A stretch of DNA of 56,710 nucleotides from a bacterium (GTDB lineage: Bacteria; Bacillota; Clostridia; Lachnospirales; Lachnospiraceae), in the NCBI GenBank assembly GCA_029012425.1, contig JAQXMB010000112.1, forward strand, positions 1 to 56,710, written 5' to 3'. The notes below the pieces were generated by a model that made no database searches, was not told the DNA's origin, and worked only from the letters and a program-made list of their open reading frames with translations. Made by a program: the position numbers and the translations under genes. Shown here piece by piece: positions 1 through 8,504 of the stretch. Numbering within the stretch: position 1 is the first letter of the stretch; the number at the start of each line of letters is the position of its first letter.

Positions 1-59
1 AGGTGTGTGAACCTTCTGCATTAATAAAGTTATTAGAGGAAGAAAACGAAACTGAATAA
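1..59 (+). CDS. 3' end of an upstream gene (partial, unidentified)
   Basis: One frame is open from the left edge and ends at TAA 57-59. It gives an acidic 18-residue tail (VCEPSALIKLLEEENETE). The other two forward frames stop within the first 25 bases. The tail is too short to name. It may equally be chance open sequence. Confidence 0.3.
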   Translation, partial: VCEPSALIKLLEEENETE

Positions 60-158
60 AAACAAGAAGAGAATAATTAGGAGAACCCTTAATTGTCAGA
101 CGGCACATTGTGGGAGGCGCAAACTGCACTTTGATTTCGATAGAAACACCTCTCCGAT

Positions 159-175
159 CGTGCCGTATCGGCACG
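159..175. repeat. short perfect inverted repeat in the gap before the ArsC/Spx-like gene
   Basis: CGTGCCG-TAT-CGGCACG is a 7-bp perfect stem with a 3-nt loop. No T-run follows on either strand, so a terminator is not supported. It lies about 110 bp upstream of the promoter at 281-309 and could be a protein-binding site or a fold in an upstream transcript. The rest of the gap from 60 to 280 shows nothing else I recognise. Confidence 0.3.
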
Positions 176-280
176 AAAAACTTGTAGAGCAGAAAAAGAA
201 GAATAAACAATCCAAAATTCAAAGCTGCAATTCATAAGCGCATGGGACCATGCAGCGATATTTCGGAATTGAATTTTCCA

Positions 281-309
281 TTGATGTCATAGAAGTATGA
301 ATGTATAAT
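281..309 (+). promoter_or_regulatory. sigma-A-type promoter for the ArsC/Spx-family gene
   Basis: TTGATG (281-286) and a perfect TATAAT (304-309) are separated by 17 bp. The gene start at 412 lies about 100 nt downstream of the -10 box, which leaves a sizeable leader. Confidence 0.6.
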
Positions 310-411
310 ATGCGGGAATAGATATCAGGGGGCAATGAAAGTACCGTTGATATGTTGCGCTCGCTGTCAAAAGAGATAAGTGCATATAATAAGACGAGTG
401 GAGGGATACCG

Positions 412-765
412 ATGTTATTTTTATATTATCCAAAATGTTCAACCTGCCGGAAGGCAAAAAAGTGGCTCGATGAGCATGATATCAATTATACAGAGCGTCA
501 TATCGTTGAGAACCATCCGACTTATGACGAGTTGAAGGAATGGTATTCGAAAAGCGGTCTTCCGCTTAAAAAGTTTTTCAATACCAGCGGCATCCTTTAT
601 AAAGAAATGCAGCTTAAGGACAAGCTTTCGACTATGAGTGAAGAAGAGCAGTTAGAATTGCTTGCTGCGAACGGTATGTTGGTAAAGCGACCATTGATTG
701 TAAGCGGGGATACGGTGCTTGTTGGATTCAAGGAATCAGAGTGGATGGAAAAGATTGATGATTGA
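412..765 (+). CDS. ArsC/Spx-family thioredoxin-fold protein
   Basis: A 117-aa protein of the length usual for the arsenate reductase/Spx/YffB family. The N-terminal strand leads into YPKCSTCRKAKKWL, which has a CxxC redox pair. A conserved KRPL segment sits in the C-terminal half (LVKRPLIV). In Firmicutes this family contains both Spx-type RNA polymerase regulators and uncharacterised ArsC-like reductases, and the sequence alone does not separate them. I chose ATG 412 because GGAGG at 400-404 has ideal 7-nt spacing and the product then begins with the family's normal first strand. An in-frame ATG at 352 would add 20 unrelated residues. It is monocistronic, with a clear promoter at 281-309. 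Confidence 0.85.
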   Translation: MLFLYYPKCSTCRKAKKWLDEHDINYTERHIVENHPTYDELKEWYSKSGLPLKKFFNTSGILYKEMQLKDKLSTMSEEEQLELLAANGMLVKRPLIVSGDTVLVGFKESEWMEKIDD

Positions 766-979
766 TTCAGATGGCCGGATACGCAAAAATAATTTCTGTC
801 GCAGTTTTTGTTTCCACATACATTCCGCTTCCTTGATTCGGTAAAGTAAGGCAGAGGGAGAATTACCGTTCATCTGATGGCACTGAAAACATTCCGGCAG
901 TTTTGGAAGCAATTAGGCGGAATATTCGAAAATGTGAGGGAAACAACAATGAAGAGAATGCCTTCCGGAAAATCTATGA

Positions 980-1261
980 TTATTTCAGTCCTTCTTTCAG
1001 TGCTTGCAACGAAAAAGAGATCTTACGAGTGCAATGATTAGTCATGGTCTGGTAGATGCAGTTCGTTTTACGATTTCTGTTTAAAGCTTCAATGGTTTGT
1101 CTTACTTCTAAAATTCCCTGCGGATCTAATCCGTTGATCGGCTCATCCAATACCAATAGATCAGGCTCTCCAATCAGTGCGTATCCGCAGACATATCCCC
1201 CACAGTAAGCCATCCCGATGGGCTGACCACTCTCAGATTTTTGTATCAAATTACAGTTCAT
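980..1261 (-). pseudogene. ABC transporter ATP-binding protein remnant
   Basis: The minus strand encodes a core block, ALIGEPDLLVLDEPINGLDP, which is the Walker B/D-loop region of a bacitracin/lantibiotic-immunity type ABC ATPase. Walker A is absent. The signature region is scrambled (GMAYCGGYV in place of a G-x-x-QR-type helix), and the sequence after the D-loop drifts out of frame. A working ATPase needs about 230-300 residues and this has 93. Degenerate sequence flanks it on both sides, so it reads as a decayed gene. Confidence 0.7.
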
Positions 1262-1375
1262 TTCTTGCTCAAATATTGATTTTTATGAAGCAGAGATGGT
1301 AAAATTATACAGTTAGATATTTTTCAATCGTATGCAAGAACTTGGGTTTTGACGGAAAGGTTTTTCGGAAAATGA

Positions 1376-1471
1376 CTGGTTACAAAAGATATCAGAATGA
1401 ACGAGCATATTGCAAAACCTTTTAATCTGGGAAAATTAGAGGAAATTATCGGAAAGTATTTGAATCCATAA
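1376..1471 (+). pseudogene. C-terminal remnant of a response-regulator receiver domain
   Basis: An in-frame stretch ending at TAA 1469-1471 reads MNEHIAKPFNLGKLEEIIGKYLNP. This is the classic end of a receiver domain, with the conserved Lys-Pro (AKPF) of the beta5-alpha5 loop, as found at the C-terminus of hybrid sensor kinases. A stop at 1373-1375 cuts it off, so only the last strand and helix survive. It sits just before an intact receiver-GGDEF gene. Confidence 0.55.
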
Positions 1472-1505
1472 GAAGACCTTCCGGATAATTACAGAGGAGA
1501 AAAAA

Positions 1506-2792
1506 TTGATAAAGATAAAAAATGAAAACGATACGGACAAACGATTGATTTTGGTGATTGAAGATAATGATCTGAATCGTGAGATGCTCACAGAGATATT
1601 ATCTGATGAATACGATGTGCTTACGGCAGAAAACGGCAAGGAAGGTCTGGATATTTTACGAAAGCAGGGGCAGTATATCTCGGCAATTATGCTTGATATC
1701 AAAATGCCGGTGATGAATGGATATGAGTTTTTGCAGTATGTAAGCAAGGATTCCGTATTTTGCAAGATCCCTGTAATTGTTACGACTGTTCTGGACGGAG
1801 TGAAAGAGGAAGAAAAATGCTTAGAGCTTGGAGCAACTGATTTCATTTCCAAGCCTTACAATGCCAAGCTCATATTAATGAGGGTTGGAAATATCGTCAG
1901 ATTACGAGAATGTGACTGTATTATTTCAGAGCTGGAAATAGATGCTCTCACAGGATTTAAAAATCGCAAGGCATACTATGAGGATGTCCGGGCGATTGAA
2001 AGTGACCCCGCCAGATGTTCCTGCCCGGTGGGGCTTGTATTTGCCGACATTAACGGGCTTAAGAATACCAATGACAGAGCCGGTCACGAAGCCGGAGATA
2101 AGCTGATTGCATCAATTGCAAAGGCTATGCGGGAGGTGTTCGCCGATGCCAATATCTATCGACTCGGTGGCGATGAGTTCGTGGTATTGTCCTTTGACGA
2201 TAACAGGGATGTTTTCCGGGAGAAAATCAGACTGCTTGAAACAAAATGGACGGAAGGACAGTCTGCTGCGGTTGGAAGTGTGTGGCTGAACAATGCCACG
2301 GAGCTGGAATTGAATGTCGCCCTGGCTGACAAAGAAATGTATCGGGACAAAAGCCGGTATTACGAGAAGAGAATTCAAGACCGCAGACGGGGGAATCGTT
2401 TTGGTACAGAGGATTTCCTCAAAAAAATGGAAGAGATGGCCGAGTATCTGCCGGGTGGATTTTTTGTATATCGTGCCGATGGTGATGAACAGATTCTCTT
2501 TTTTAATAAGGAGATTCTGAAGCTGTATGGCTGTGCCACAGAGGAAGAATTCCGGGAGCTTACAGGCAATTCCTTTAAGGGTATGGTCCATCCGGAGGAT
2601 ATCGTACTTGTTGAGAATGATATTTCTGCCCAGATAAAAAACGACAACGATACCGATTATGTGGAATATCGCATTATCTGTAAGGACGGCACGGAAAAAC
2701 ATGTCTCTGATTTTGGAAGATTCGTCCATACGGAAATGTATGGGAATGTGTATTATGTCTTTATCTATGATATTACCAGATATAAGAAATGA
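1506..2792 (+). CDS. response regulator: REC-GGDEF-PAS protein
   Basis: A 428-aa soluble protein with three domains. Residues ~13-130 are a receiver domain: acidic pair E19/D20, phospho-acceptor D64 in MLDIKMP, and the conserved Lys in FISKPY. Residues ~145-290 are a GGDEF domain with an intact RLGGDEF active-site loop and the DALTGFKNR start motif, so it probably makes cyclic-di-GMP when phosphorylated. Residues ~305-428 resemble a PAS domain (HPED, EYRI, DITRYKK) that ends the protein, an unusual position that may mean a lost C-terminal output domain. The start is TTG 1506 behind AGAGGAGA. No kinase partner is visible nearby; the receiver remnant just upstream suggests that a partner gene has decayed. 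Confidence 0.85.
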   Translation: MIKIKNENDTDKRLILVIEDNDLNREMLTEILSDEYDVLTAENGKEGLDILRKQGQYISAIMLDIKMPVMNGYEFLQYVSKDSVFCKIPVIVTTVLDGVKEEEKCLELGATDFISKPYNAKLILMRVGNIVRLRECDCIISELEIDALTGFKNRKAYYEDVRAIESDPARCSCPVGLVFADINGLKNTNDRAGHEAGDKLIASIAKAMREVFADANIYRLGGDEFVVLSFDDNRDVFREKIRLLETKWTEGQSAAVGSVWLNNATELELNVALADKEMYRDKSRYYEKRIQDRRRGNRFGTEDFLKKMEEMAEYLPGGFFVYRADGDEQILFFNKEILKLYGCATEEEFRELTGNSFKGMVHPEDIVLVENDISAQIKNDNDTDYVEYRIICKDGTEKHVSDFGRFVHTEMYGNVYYVFIYDITRYKK

Positions 2793-2891
2793 GAGACAAC
2801 CGGTAGTAATTCCTTTTTCTGAGAGATACAGGCACTGTTCGACATATTTTTCATACACTGATAGTAAACACTCGATGCGAGGGTGCTGTCA

Positions 2892-3788
2892 ATGGAAGAA
2901 ACATTCTATTATATTTGCGGAAGTGTTCTCCTTCTAATAGGCGTTTGCATTGCTGTTTGTGAATGGAGAAAACACACGATTTTGCTGCGACTTGCCGGGA
3001 TGACTGACGAAGAAAAAAATAAGGCGCTCAACGCGCTTGCCGAGCCGTTTGGTTACGCCTATGTGCCGGAGTGGGATGTCTTTAGCAGTCGCGTGGATGC
3101 GTGGCAGAAGCAGTTTGGATACGGCGTGCTCTATGACCGGGCGGCGTCGTATTTTCATATGGTATTGGATACGCTTCCGATTTATTTTGACTATCAGGAG
3201 GAAACCTGGCTGATTCAGATTTGGAAGGGACAGTACGGAATATGCACCGGTTGTGAAGTGGGAATCTATCATGCCGATCATCTCGTATCGGAAAAGGAGC
3301 GGGCGACAACGATTTTTCGTGCGGTAGATGAACAGGAAATGCCCCGTATGGCAACCGGATTATGGAGAGAGGGACGATTGCTCGCAGCTCTGAAAAGAAC
3401 GCATTGGTGGCTGACGACCTTTGATGTGGGAAACTTTTCAAAACCGTCACAGCTTCGGATGGGTATCTCGATCCAATTTGCCGATGCAGCGATGCGGGAT
3501 GCATTTTGCCGGGCGCTCATAGCGACGGGAATGAATCCGAAAAAAATGCTTGTTACTTTTACAACTGTACATTTTTATTTCCCGATGATTGATCCGGAAC
3601 TGTCGTCGTGGCAACGGTTTCAGCGGGGATTGGCACAGCTCCTCAACCGAATAAACAGCAGGATATTTCATCTGTTTACGCGCTGCTGTAACAGTACGCG
3701 TGATCAGATTTTATATCTCTCCTTCTATTTCCCGGTTGTCTGTCGTCATGTGCTGAAGCTGCGCCATGCGCCGAAGAAAAGGCGGTGA
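2892..3788 (+). CDS. DUF4474 domain membrane-anchored protein
   Basis: A 298-aa protein. A hydrophobic segment (residues ~5-22, YYICGSVLLLIGVCIAVCEW) should anchor the N-terminus. The rest matches the DUF4474 pattern as I know it: PFGYAY, WDVFSSR, WQKQFGYGVLYD, PIYFDYQEETWLIQIWKGQYGICTGCEVGIY. The function of the family is unknown. ATG 2892 has GAGGG at good spacing; GTG 2883 is an in-frame alternative. It lies immediately upstream of the metallophosphoesterase (4-nt gap), so the two are probably co-transcribed. Confidence 0.75.
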   Translation: MEETFYYICGSVLLLIGVCIAVCEWRKHTILLRLAGMTDEEKNKALNALAEPFGYAYVPEWDVFSSRVDAWQKQFGYGVLYDRAASYFHMVLDTLPIYFDYQEETWLIQIWKGQYGICTGCEVGIYHADHLVSEKERATTIFRAVDEQEMPRMATGLWREGRLLAALKRTHWWLTTFDVGNFSKPSQLRMGISIQFADAAMRDAFCRALIATGMNPKKMLVTFTTVHFYFPMIDPELSSWQRFQRGLAQLLNRINSRIFHLFTRCCNSTRDQILYLSFYFPVVCRHVLKLRHAPKKRR

Positions 3789-3792
3789 TTGG

Positions 3793-4647
3793 ATGGGATA
3801 TAAACAAAGACTCGACCGCGCCTTTGACGATGTACCGGTATTGCCGCTTGGTCAGGGGAAAAAGTATGTGCTGTTTAGTGACTGCCACCGCGGAAACGGT
3901 ACACACAATGATAATTTTTTAAAAAATCAGCATCTGTATCTTGCCGCTATGCGCTATTATCTGAGAACGCAATATACTTATATTGAGCTGGGAGATGGTG
4001 ATGAGCTGTGGGAAAATCGGAGTATGGATCAGATTGAGGAGGTTCACGGAGAAGCGTTTGAGCTGCTTTCACGGTTTTATCGGTGTGGGCGGCTGTATAT
4101 GATATACGGGAATCATGACATAGTAAAAAAGCAGGCTTCCTTTTCACAGAAAAAGTGTGCCTGCTTTTATTGCGCGACAAGACAGTGTGAGCTGCCCCTG
4201 TTTCCGGGCATCGTATTTTATTCCGGTCTGATATTAGAACATCCGATCACAGGAAACCGGTATTACCTCACACACGGGCATCAGGCGTCAATTTTAAATT
4301 CTCTTCTCTGGCCGCTCAGTCGTTTTCTGGTGCGGTATGTCTGGAAACCGCTCGAACAGGTTGGGGTGTTAGACCCGACAAGTGCTGCGAAAAATTACAG
4401 GACGAAACAGCGCACCGAGCGCAAGCTGGCTGAATGGGCAGGAGAACGAAAACGGATTCTGATCACCGGACATACACACCGACCGATGGTTTCGCAGGAG
4501 CGCGTGAATTACATGAATACGGGAAGCTGTGTGCATCCCTGTTTCATTACATGCATCGAAATTGAAAATGAAACGATCACGCTCGTCAAATGGTATATGG
4601 ATGCACAATCAGACGGGAATCTGGTTGTTGAGCGCCGTACGCTGTAA
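3793..4647 (+). CDS. calcineurin-like metallophosphoesterase
   Basis: A 284-aa enzyme with the complete metal-binding motif series of the metallophosphoesterase superfamily: SDCHRG near the N-terminus, LGDGDE, GNHD, THGH and GHTH. The overall style resembles LpxH/UDP-diacylglucosamine-pyrophosphatase-like members, but many such Firmicutes proteins have no known substrate. ATG 3793 follows the stop of the DUF4474 gene by 4 nt with AAGGCGG as a weak ribosome binding site; ATG 3766 is an overlapping alternative. Transcription should end at the hairpin terminator at 4762-4796. Confidence 0.85.
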   Translation: MGYKQRLDRAFDDVPVLPLGQGKKYVLFSDCHRGNGTHNDNFLKNQHLYLAAMRYYLRTQYTYIELGDGDELWENRSMDQIEEVHGEAFELLSRFYRCGRLYMIYGNHDIVKKQASFSQKKCACFYCATRQCELPLFPGIVFYSGLILEHPITGNRYYLTHGHQASILNSLLWPLSRFLVRYVWKPLEQVGVLDPTSAAKNYRTKQRTERKLAEWAGERKRILITGHTHRPMVSQERVNYMNTGSCVHPCFITCIEIENETITLVKWYMDAQSDGNLVVERRTL

Positions 4648-4761
4648 ATATCAGGGAAGTTCAAGAACGCCTCAGCGCAGATAATCATTTGGAAAGCTTT
4701 CTTACTCACAAAACTGCATGATAAGAAAATCGAATAGGAAGTGGATCGTAAGTGATACAAG

Positions 4762-4796
4762 ATTGCAGATAGTCCAAGTGATGATCTGCAATTTTT
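4762..4796 (+). terminator. Rho-independent terminator after the metallophosphoesterase
   Basis: ATTGCAGAT (4762-4770) pairs perfectly with ATCTGCAAT (4784-4792) across a 13-nt loop and runs into TTTTT. Confidence 0.6.
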
Positions 4797-4811
4797 GTAT
4801 TTCATATTTTA

Positions 4812-4839
4812 TTGTAGTTTGGTAAACTATATGTAAAAT
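4812..4839 (+). promoter_or_regulatory. deoD promoter with internal palindrome
   Basis: TTGTAG (4812-4817) and TAAAAT (4834-4839) are 16 bp apart. A perfect inverted repeat, TAGTTT-GGT-AAACTA (4815-4829), overlaps the -35 and spacer, which is where a repressor could sit. Confidence 0.45.
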
Positions 4840-4875
4840 ATATGAATCTGAAAAGAAGACGAAGGAGGAATGATT

Positions 4876-5604
4876 ATGTCATACATAACAACACCGCATA
4901 TCAATGCAGATGAAAACGATTTTGGAAAAACCGTGTTAATGCCGGGGGATCCGCTGCGCTCAAAGTTTATTGCCGAGAATTATTTGGAAGATGCAAAACT
5001 GGTGAACAATATCAGGGGAATCCAGGGCTACACCGGAACCTACAAGGGAACAAAAATCAGCGTGATGGCAAGTGGTATGGGTATGCCGACGATTGGGATT
5101 TACTCTTATGAATTGTTCAATTTCTTTGGCGTTGACAATATTATGAGAATCGGCTCAACAGGTGCCATTCAGGAAGCTGTAAAGGTGCGTGATATTGTTA
5201 TCGGAATGGGTGCGTGCACCAATTCCAATTATGCAAGCCAGTTTGGACTTGCGGGAACCTTTGCTCCGATTGCAAGCTACCGACTGATGAGCGAGGCAAT
5301 CAGACAGGCCGAAAAAGCAAATGCAACTTACCATGTAGGCAACATCCTCTCATCAGATACCTTCTATAGTGATAACAAAACCGCCAACGACGGATGGAAG
5401 AAGATGGGTGTCCTCTGCATCGAGATGGAAGCTGCTGCACTGTATATGAACGCTGCGCGCGCAGGAAAAAATGCACTTGCATTACTGACTGTTTCTGACC
5501 ACATCATAACCGGTGAAGAGACAACTGCGGAAGAACGACAGACCTCATTTACACAGATGATGGAGATTGCACTCAACACTGCGGTAGAGCTTGATAACAA
5601 ATAA
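4876..5604 (+). CDS. deoD: purine nucleoside phosphorylase, DeoD type
   Basis: A 242-aa trimeric/hexameric-type purine nucleoside phosphorylase that splits purine (deoxy)nucleosides with phosphate to base plus ribose-1-phosphate. Visible signatures: the N-terminal PHINA and VLMPGDPLR (phosphate loop), GMGMPTIGIYSYEL, RIGSTGA, and the nucleoside-binding CIEMEAAALY near residue 180. SDHIITGEE carries the conserved catalytic Asp. GGAGG at 4864-4868 favours ATG 4876 over ATG 4870. The length matches the family (about 235-240 aa). It is probably monocistronic and separate from the downstream cluster. Confidence 0.93.
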   Translation: MSYITTPHINADENDFGKTVLMPGDPLRSKFIAENYLEDAKLVNNIRGIQGYTGTYKGTKISVMASGMGMPTIGIYSYELFNFFGVDNIMRIGSTGAIQEAVKVRDIVIGMGACTNSNYASQFGLAGTFAPIASYRLMSEAIRQAEKANATYHVGNILSSDTFYSDNKTANDGWKKMGVLCIEMEAAALYMNAARAGKNALALLTVSDHIITGEETTAEERQTSFTQMMEIALNTAVELDNK

Positions 5605-5725
5605 AATCAGGTCGTTAGGAAAATCTCAGCGTCAGACCCGATATACCGGAGAGGGAAAGTATAATAGGTGAATAAATGATAAAATCGGGAATACTCGTAG
5701 AATAGAAAGGGTAAACATAGACATG

Positions 5726-5744
5726 TGTATCGCGACAAGATACA
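5726..5744. promoter_or_regulatory. inverted repeat upstream of the long + strand cluster
   Basis: TGTATC-(7 nt)-GATACA lies 75 bp before the first gene of the cluster. It resembles a small dimeric-regulator site. The 5605-5819 gap shows no convincing sigma-A promoter, so this is only suggestive. Confidence 0.25.
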
Positions 5745-5819
5745 ATCTACCTATATTGCAATTACGAGTTATTAACATTACTGCAAACAGACAGAACAGA
5801 ATCGGAGGAGGGATGATAA

Positions 5820-6692
5820 ATGGGAAGAAAAACAACCGGACAAAACCCATTCATGGTGGGCGTGATTGCAGATGAAGATATGTCGGCATTTAAATCGTTA
5901 TTGCTTCCGGAGGTGGTAGAAGCACTTGAGCGTGACGAACCGGTTACGGTGCTTGGACTTGTGCAGGAAGAGACTGCATGTGGCGCATTGGCGGGTTATG
6001 TGACTGACAACTGCTTCCATATTGCTTCTTTGTATGTAGCACCCGATTATCGCAGGCAGGGCGGAGGCCGGCTGCTCATGCATATATTGGAAAGTCTGTT
6101 GTGGGATGAGCCCGACATCGGGGCAATCGATCTTTCGTTTACAACGGCTGTGACCGAGAATGAAACATTGCTTCCTTTTCTGGACGCGATGCAGTATATG
6201 CAGGAGAATGACAGCGGAAAAAATATTTATATGTTTACATTAGATCAGCTAAATCCGGTCACCCTGCCGAAACAGTCGGATGAGAAGGAAGGACGGATTC
6301 GCTCCTTCGCACAGCTTTCAGAGGATATGCTGCGCGCAGCGCAGAAGCAAAGTGTAGCGCTTGGAACACCGCATCCGGAACAGAAGCTGACCAGTCCGCA
6401 GCTTGAACGGGAATTGAGTTGTGCAGTTGTTAAAAACGGAAGAATCGAAGCATATGCAGCTGTGGATGATTCCTGCTGCGGGGCACTGACACTGTGTGCA
6501 CTGTGGATTGGTGATACGAACCGTATGCTGTTAAATACGATGCTAAAGACGGTGATTGCCCATGCACAAGAGCTGTATCCGCCACAGACACATGTGGCGG
6601 TACAGACAGTAAATGACCAGTCGCTTACCTTGCTGATGAAATTGGTGCCAAAGGCAAGGAAGGTATCATATACATACCGACGGACGATATAA
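5820..6692 (+). CDS. two-domain GNAT acetyltransferase-like protein
   Basis: A 290-aa protein. The first half is a GNAT fold: VLGLVQEETACGALAGYV followed by the acetyl-CoA loop YVAPDYRRQGGGRLLMH, with the R/Q-x-x-G-x-G/A pattern. The second half (~residues 150-290) looks like a second, degenerate GNAT-like half without an obvious CoA loop. GGAGGAGGG precedes ATG 5820. The next gene begins 18 nt downstream, so they are an operon. Two similarly built proteins occur in this window (15181-16155 and 50437-51501), which suggests that this type of protein belongs to the cluster. Substrate unknown. Confidence 0.7.
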   Translation: MGRKTTGQNPFMVGVIADEDMSAFKSLLLPEVVEALERDEPVTVLGLVQEETACGALAGYVTDNCFHIASLYVAPDYRRQGGGRLLMHILESLLWDEPDIGAIDLSFTTAVTENETLLPFLDAMQYMQENDSGKNIYMFTLDQLNPVTLPKQSDEKEGRIRSFAQLSEDMLRAAQKQSVALGTPHPEQKLTSPQLERELSCAVVKNGRIEAYAAVDDSCCGALTLCALWIGDTNRMLLNTMLKTVIAHAQELYPPQTHVAVQTVNDQSLTLLMKLVPKARKVSYTYRRTI

Positions 6693-6710
6693 AGAAGGGG
6701 GGCAAATATC

Positions 6711-8246
6711 ATGGACATCATGCAGGCAGATCAGCAAAAACAGAAACAGCAGATGAATATGCAGGAACAACAGCAGCAGCTGCGCGAGCATCTCACAAAG
6801 CTGCAGAGCTGGGATCTTGAGGAAGGCCAGTCTGTGGAAGAACGGCGCAGACTTCAAAGTGAATTGCTGATTGGCAAGGAATTGCAGAGAAATAAAGAAC
6901 TGAGAAAAACATGGATCAATAAGAAGCACTCCTTTGTGGCAAGAGCAGTGGCAGAAGGAAGCCCGGCGCAAATCCAGAAGCCGGCAAAAAAAACATACAA
7001 GCAGAGACGCGAGGATGCGAGGTTAGATGAACTGGCAAAGGAAAAGTCGGCGGTTGCCGACCATGTCAGCATTCATATGGCGGAGAGCCTGCGCGAGCGT
7101 CAGCAGCTGCGCGATAATTCGTTTGAATTGATCACAGACGAACAGAAGCGTGTGGCTGAGACAGAGCATGTTGATTTGCGTCTGATTCACAGCTTCTTAT
7201 CCGGCTATCAGAAGAATGCCCAGGGAGAACCGGAAGATGACTTTGAGCAGCAAAGAAAGATCATCGATCAGCAATTTATTGAGGATTATCTGACAAGAGA
7301 GCCGGGGCGTAGAAATAAGCATCTGAGACGTATGGTTGCACAGGTGCTTTCTACCAACATATCGGAAGATATGATGACAGAGGAATATCTGGAACATCAT
7401 GCGGGAGAAATGCAGGAAAAGATCAATCGTATGGTATCATTCCAGAATGTGATGAATGATCCGATAAATCAAACATTTTTTGACAATCTGTCAAGCAGTA
7501 CCAAAATGCTGCTCCAGCATCGCGTGCTTGACCGGTATGCACTTTATGGCGCGGTTATGGCGCGAATCTGTTCGATAAAAGCAGTGAATCCGGAGCTGGG
7601 AAAAATCATGCCGGAGATTTCGAAACCCCACGAAGTGGCTACGCTAAAAAAAGCACTTCAGACAGAAATGGATTTTATGAGGGAATCCTTGCGCACATCG
7701 AGAGTGAATGAGCAAAATGGGATTGCTGAAGAATATGAAAGGTTTGCTGCGGCAGAGAGAACCGCTTTAATAGAAAACTCCAATGCGATGAAGACGCAGG
7801 TCGATGCTACCCATACGATGACCGAGAAGGGTGCCGATATGGCGGGACTTGGGCTGACTGCTTATGCAGCCGGATATACAATGAAGGATCTGGCAGATTA
7901 TCGGAAGCTCATTGAGGATCATCCGAAGGAGTATGCGGCAAATGCACCGCTTGTTGATAAGCTGTATCAGGAATTGTACCGTGCCGTGGATTCCTATGGC
8001 GATTTGGCGCGGGAGGCATCGGTTGCAGAGGGTGTGATTGACAGGCTGGATAGGAAATTCTGGTATAAAACGGAAGAAAAGTATGTATTTATCAGGCGGG
8101 CATCGATTAAGCGGGACGAGTATCAGAATTCCATGGATATCATCGGATTACAGATGAATGCCATGACAGATGCACTCAAAGCGATACTGGAAGGTGCAAA
8201 GCTCAGTAAACCTGCCAAGGCGATGATTTCCCGACTGGGCTTCTAG
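6711..8246 (+). CDS. 511-aa helical protein of unknown function
   Basis: Not recognised. No signal peptide or membrane segment is visible. Residues 1-60 are Gln-rich and strongly helical, followed by a basic stretch (KPAKKTYKQRRED, ~residue 90) and a long mostly helical, charged body. A short less-charged segment (GADMAGLGLTAYAAGY) falls near residue 375. It follows the GNAT gene by 18 nt, which fits a chaperone-effector or enzyme-substrate pair. The general style (Q-rich start, alternating charged helices) resembles the N-terminal part of the 1971-aa protein at 9234-15149. The TAG stop (8244-8246) lies inside the left arm of the hairpin element at 8243-8407. It could be a CIS cargo or accessory protein; this is inference from position. 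Confidence 0.65.
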   Translation: MDIMQADQQKQKQQMNMQEQQQQLREHLTKLQSWDLEEGQSVEERRRLQSELLIGKELQRNKELRKTWINKKHSFVARAVAEGSPAQIQKPAKKTYKQRREDARLDELAKEKSAVADHVSIHMAESLRERQQLRDNSFELITDEQKRVAETEHVDLRLIHSFLSGYQKNAQGEPEDDFEQQRKIIDQQFIEDYLTREPGRRNKHLRRMVAQVLSTNISEDMMTEEYLEHHAGEMQEKINRMVSFQNVMNDPINQTFFDNLSSSTKMLLQHRVLDRYALYGAVMARICSIKAVNPELGKIMPEISKPHEVATLKKALQTEMDFMRESLRTSRVNEQNGIAEEYERFAAAERTALIENSNAMKTQVDATHTMTEKGADMAGLGLTAYAAGYTMKDLADYRKLIEDHPKEYAANAPLVDKLYQELYRAVDSYGDLAREASVAEGVIDRLDRKFWYKTEEKYVFIRRASIKRDEYQNSMDIIGLQMNAMTDALKAILEGAKLSKPAKAMISRLGF

Positions 8247-8407
8247 TACCCCGAATAATAAATAACCGACACCTTGACTTGTCTGATTTTTCATCTGCAG
8301 CGTTGTCGTCAATCGACGTAGCCACCGCTACGCCTCATTCCTCCGCCTTGCATATGAAACAATCTTCCTGCGTCAATGTATCAGAAACTTATTATTCGGT
8401 GTACTAG
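8243..8407. mobile_element. MITE-like imperfect palindrome (165 bp, non-coding)
   Basis: The ends are 19-bp inverted repeats with one mismatch: CTAGTACCCCGAATAATAA (8243-8261) and, in reverse complement, CTAGTACACCGAATAATAA (8389-8407). The interior also self-pairs: GACACCTTGAC/GATACATTGAC and GATTTTTCATCTGCA/GATTGTTTCATATGCA, closing on a CGTAGC-CACC-GCTACG hairpin. The whole element can form one long imperfect hairpin. It contains no gene. Short sequences with a GGCGGAGGAATGAGGCGTAG core are, to my knowledge, repeated in many Lachnospiraceae genomes. The left arm contains the stop codon of the preceding gene. Confidence 0.65.
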
Positions 8408-8449
8408 GTGAGACTTCAGATAAAATAATAAAAGTAGAACTATGAATCG

Positions 8450-8494
8450 AAGAAGATCGGAATGCTGCAAAGATGGAGAACTCCGGTCTTCTTT
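8450..8494 (+). terminator. terminator-like hairpin before the TetR gene
   Basis: AAGAAGATCGGA (8450-8461) pairs with TCCGGTCTTCTT (8482-8493), a 12-bp stem with one T-G wobble and a 20-nt loop. Only a short T tract follows, so termination may be weak or the hairpin may be regulatory. Confidence 0.4.
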
Positions 8495-8504
8495 GTATAT
8501 GGAA

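Noticed and set aside
1436-1852. Open frame on the minus strand over the REC-GGDEF gene
   Set aside because: Antisense shadow of an intact, well-motif'd + strand gene.
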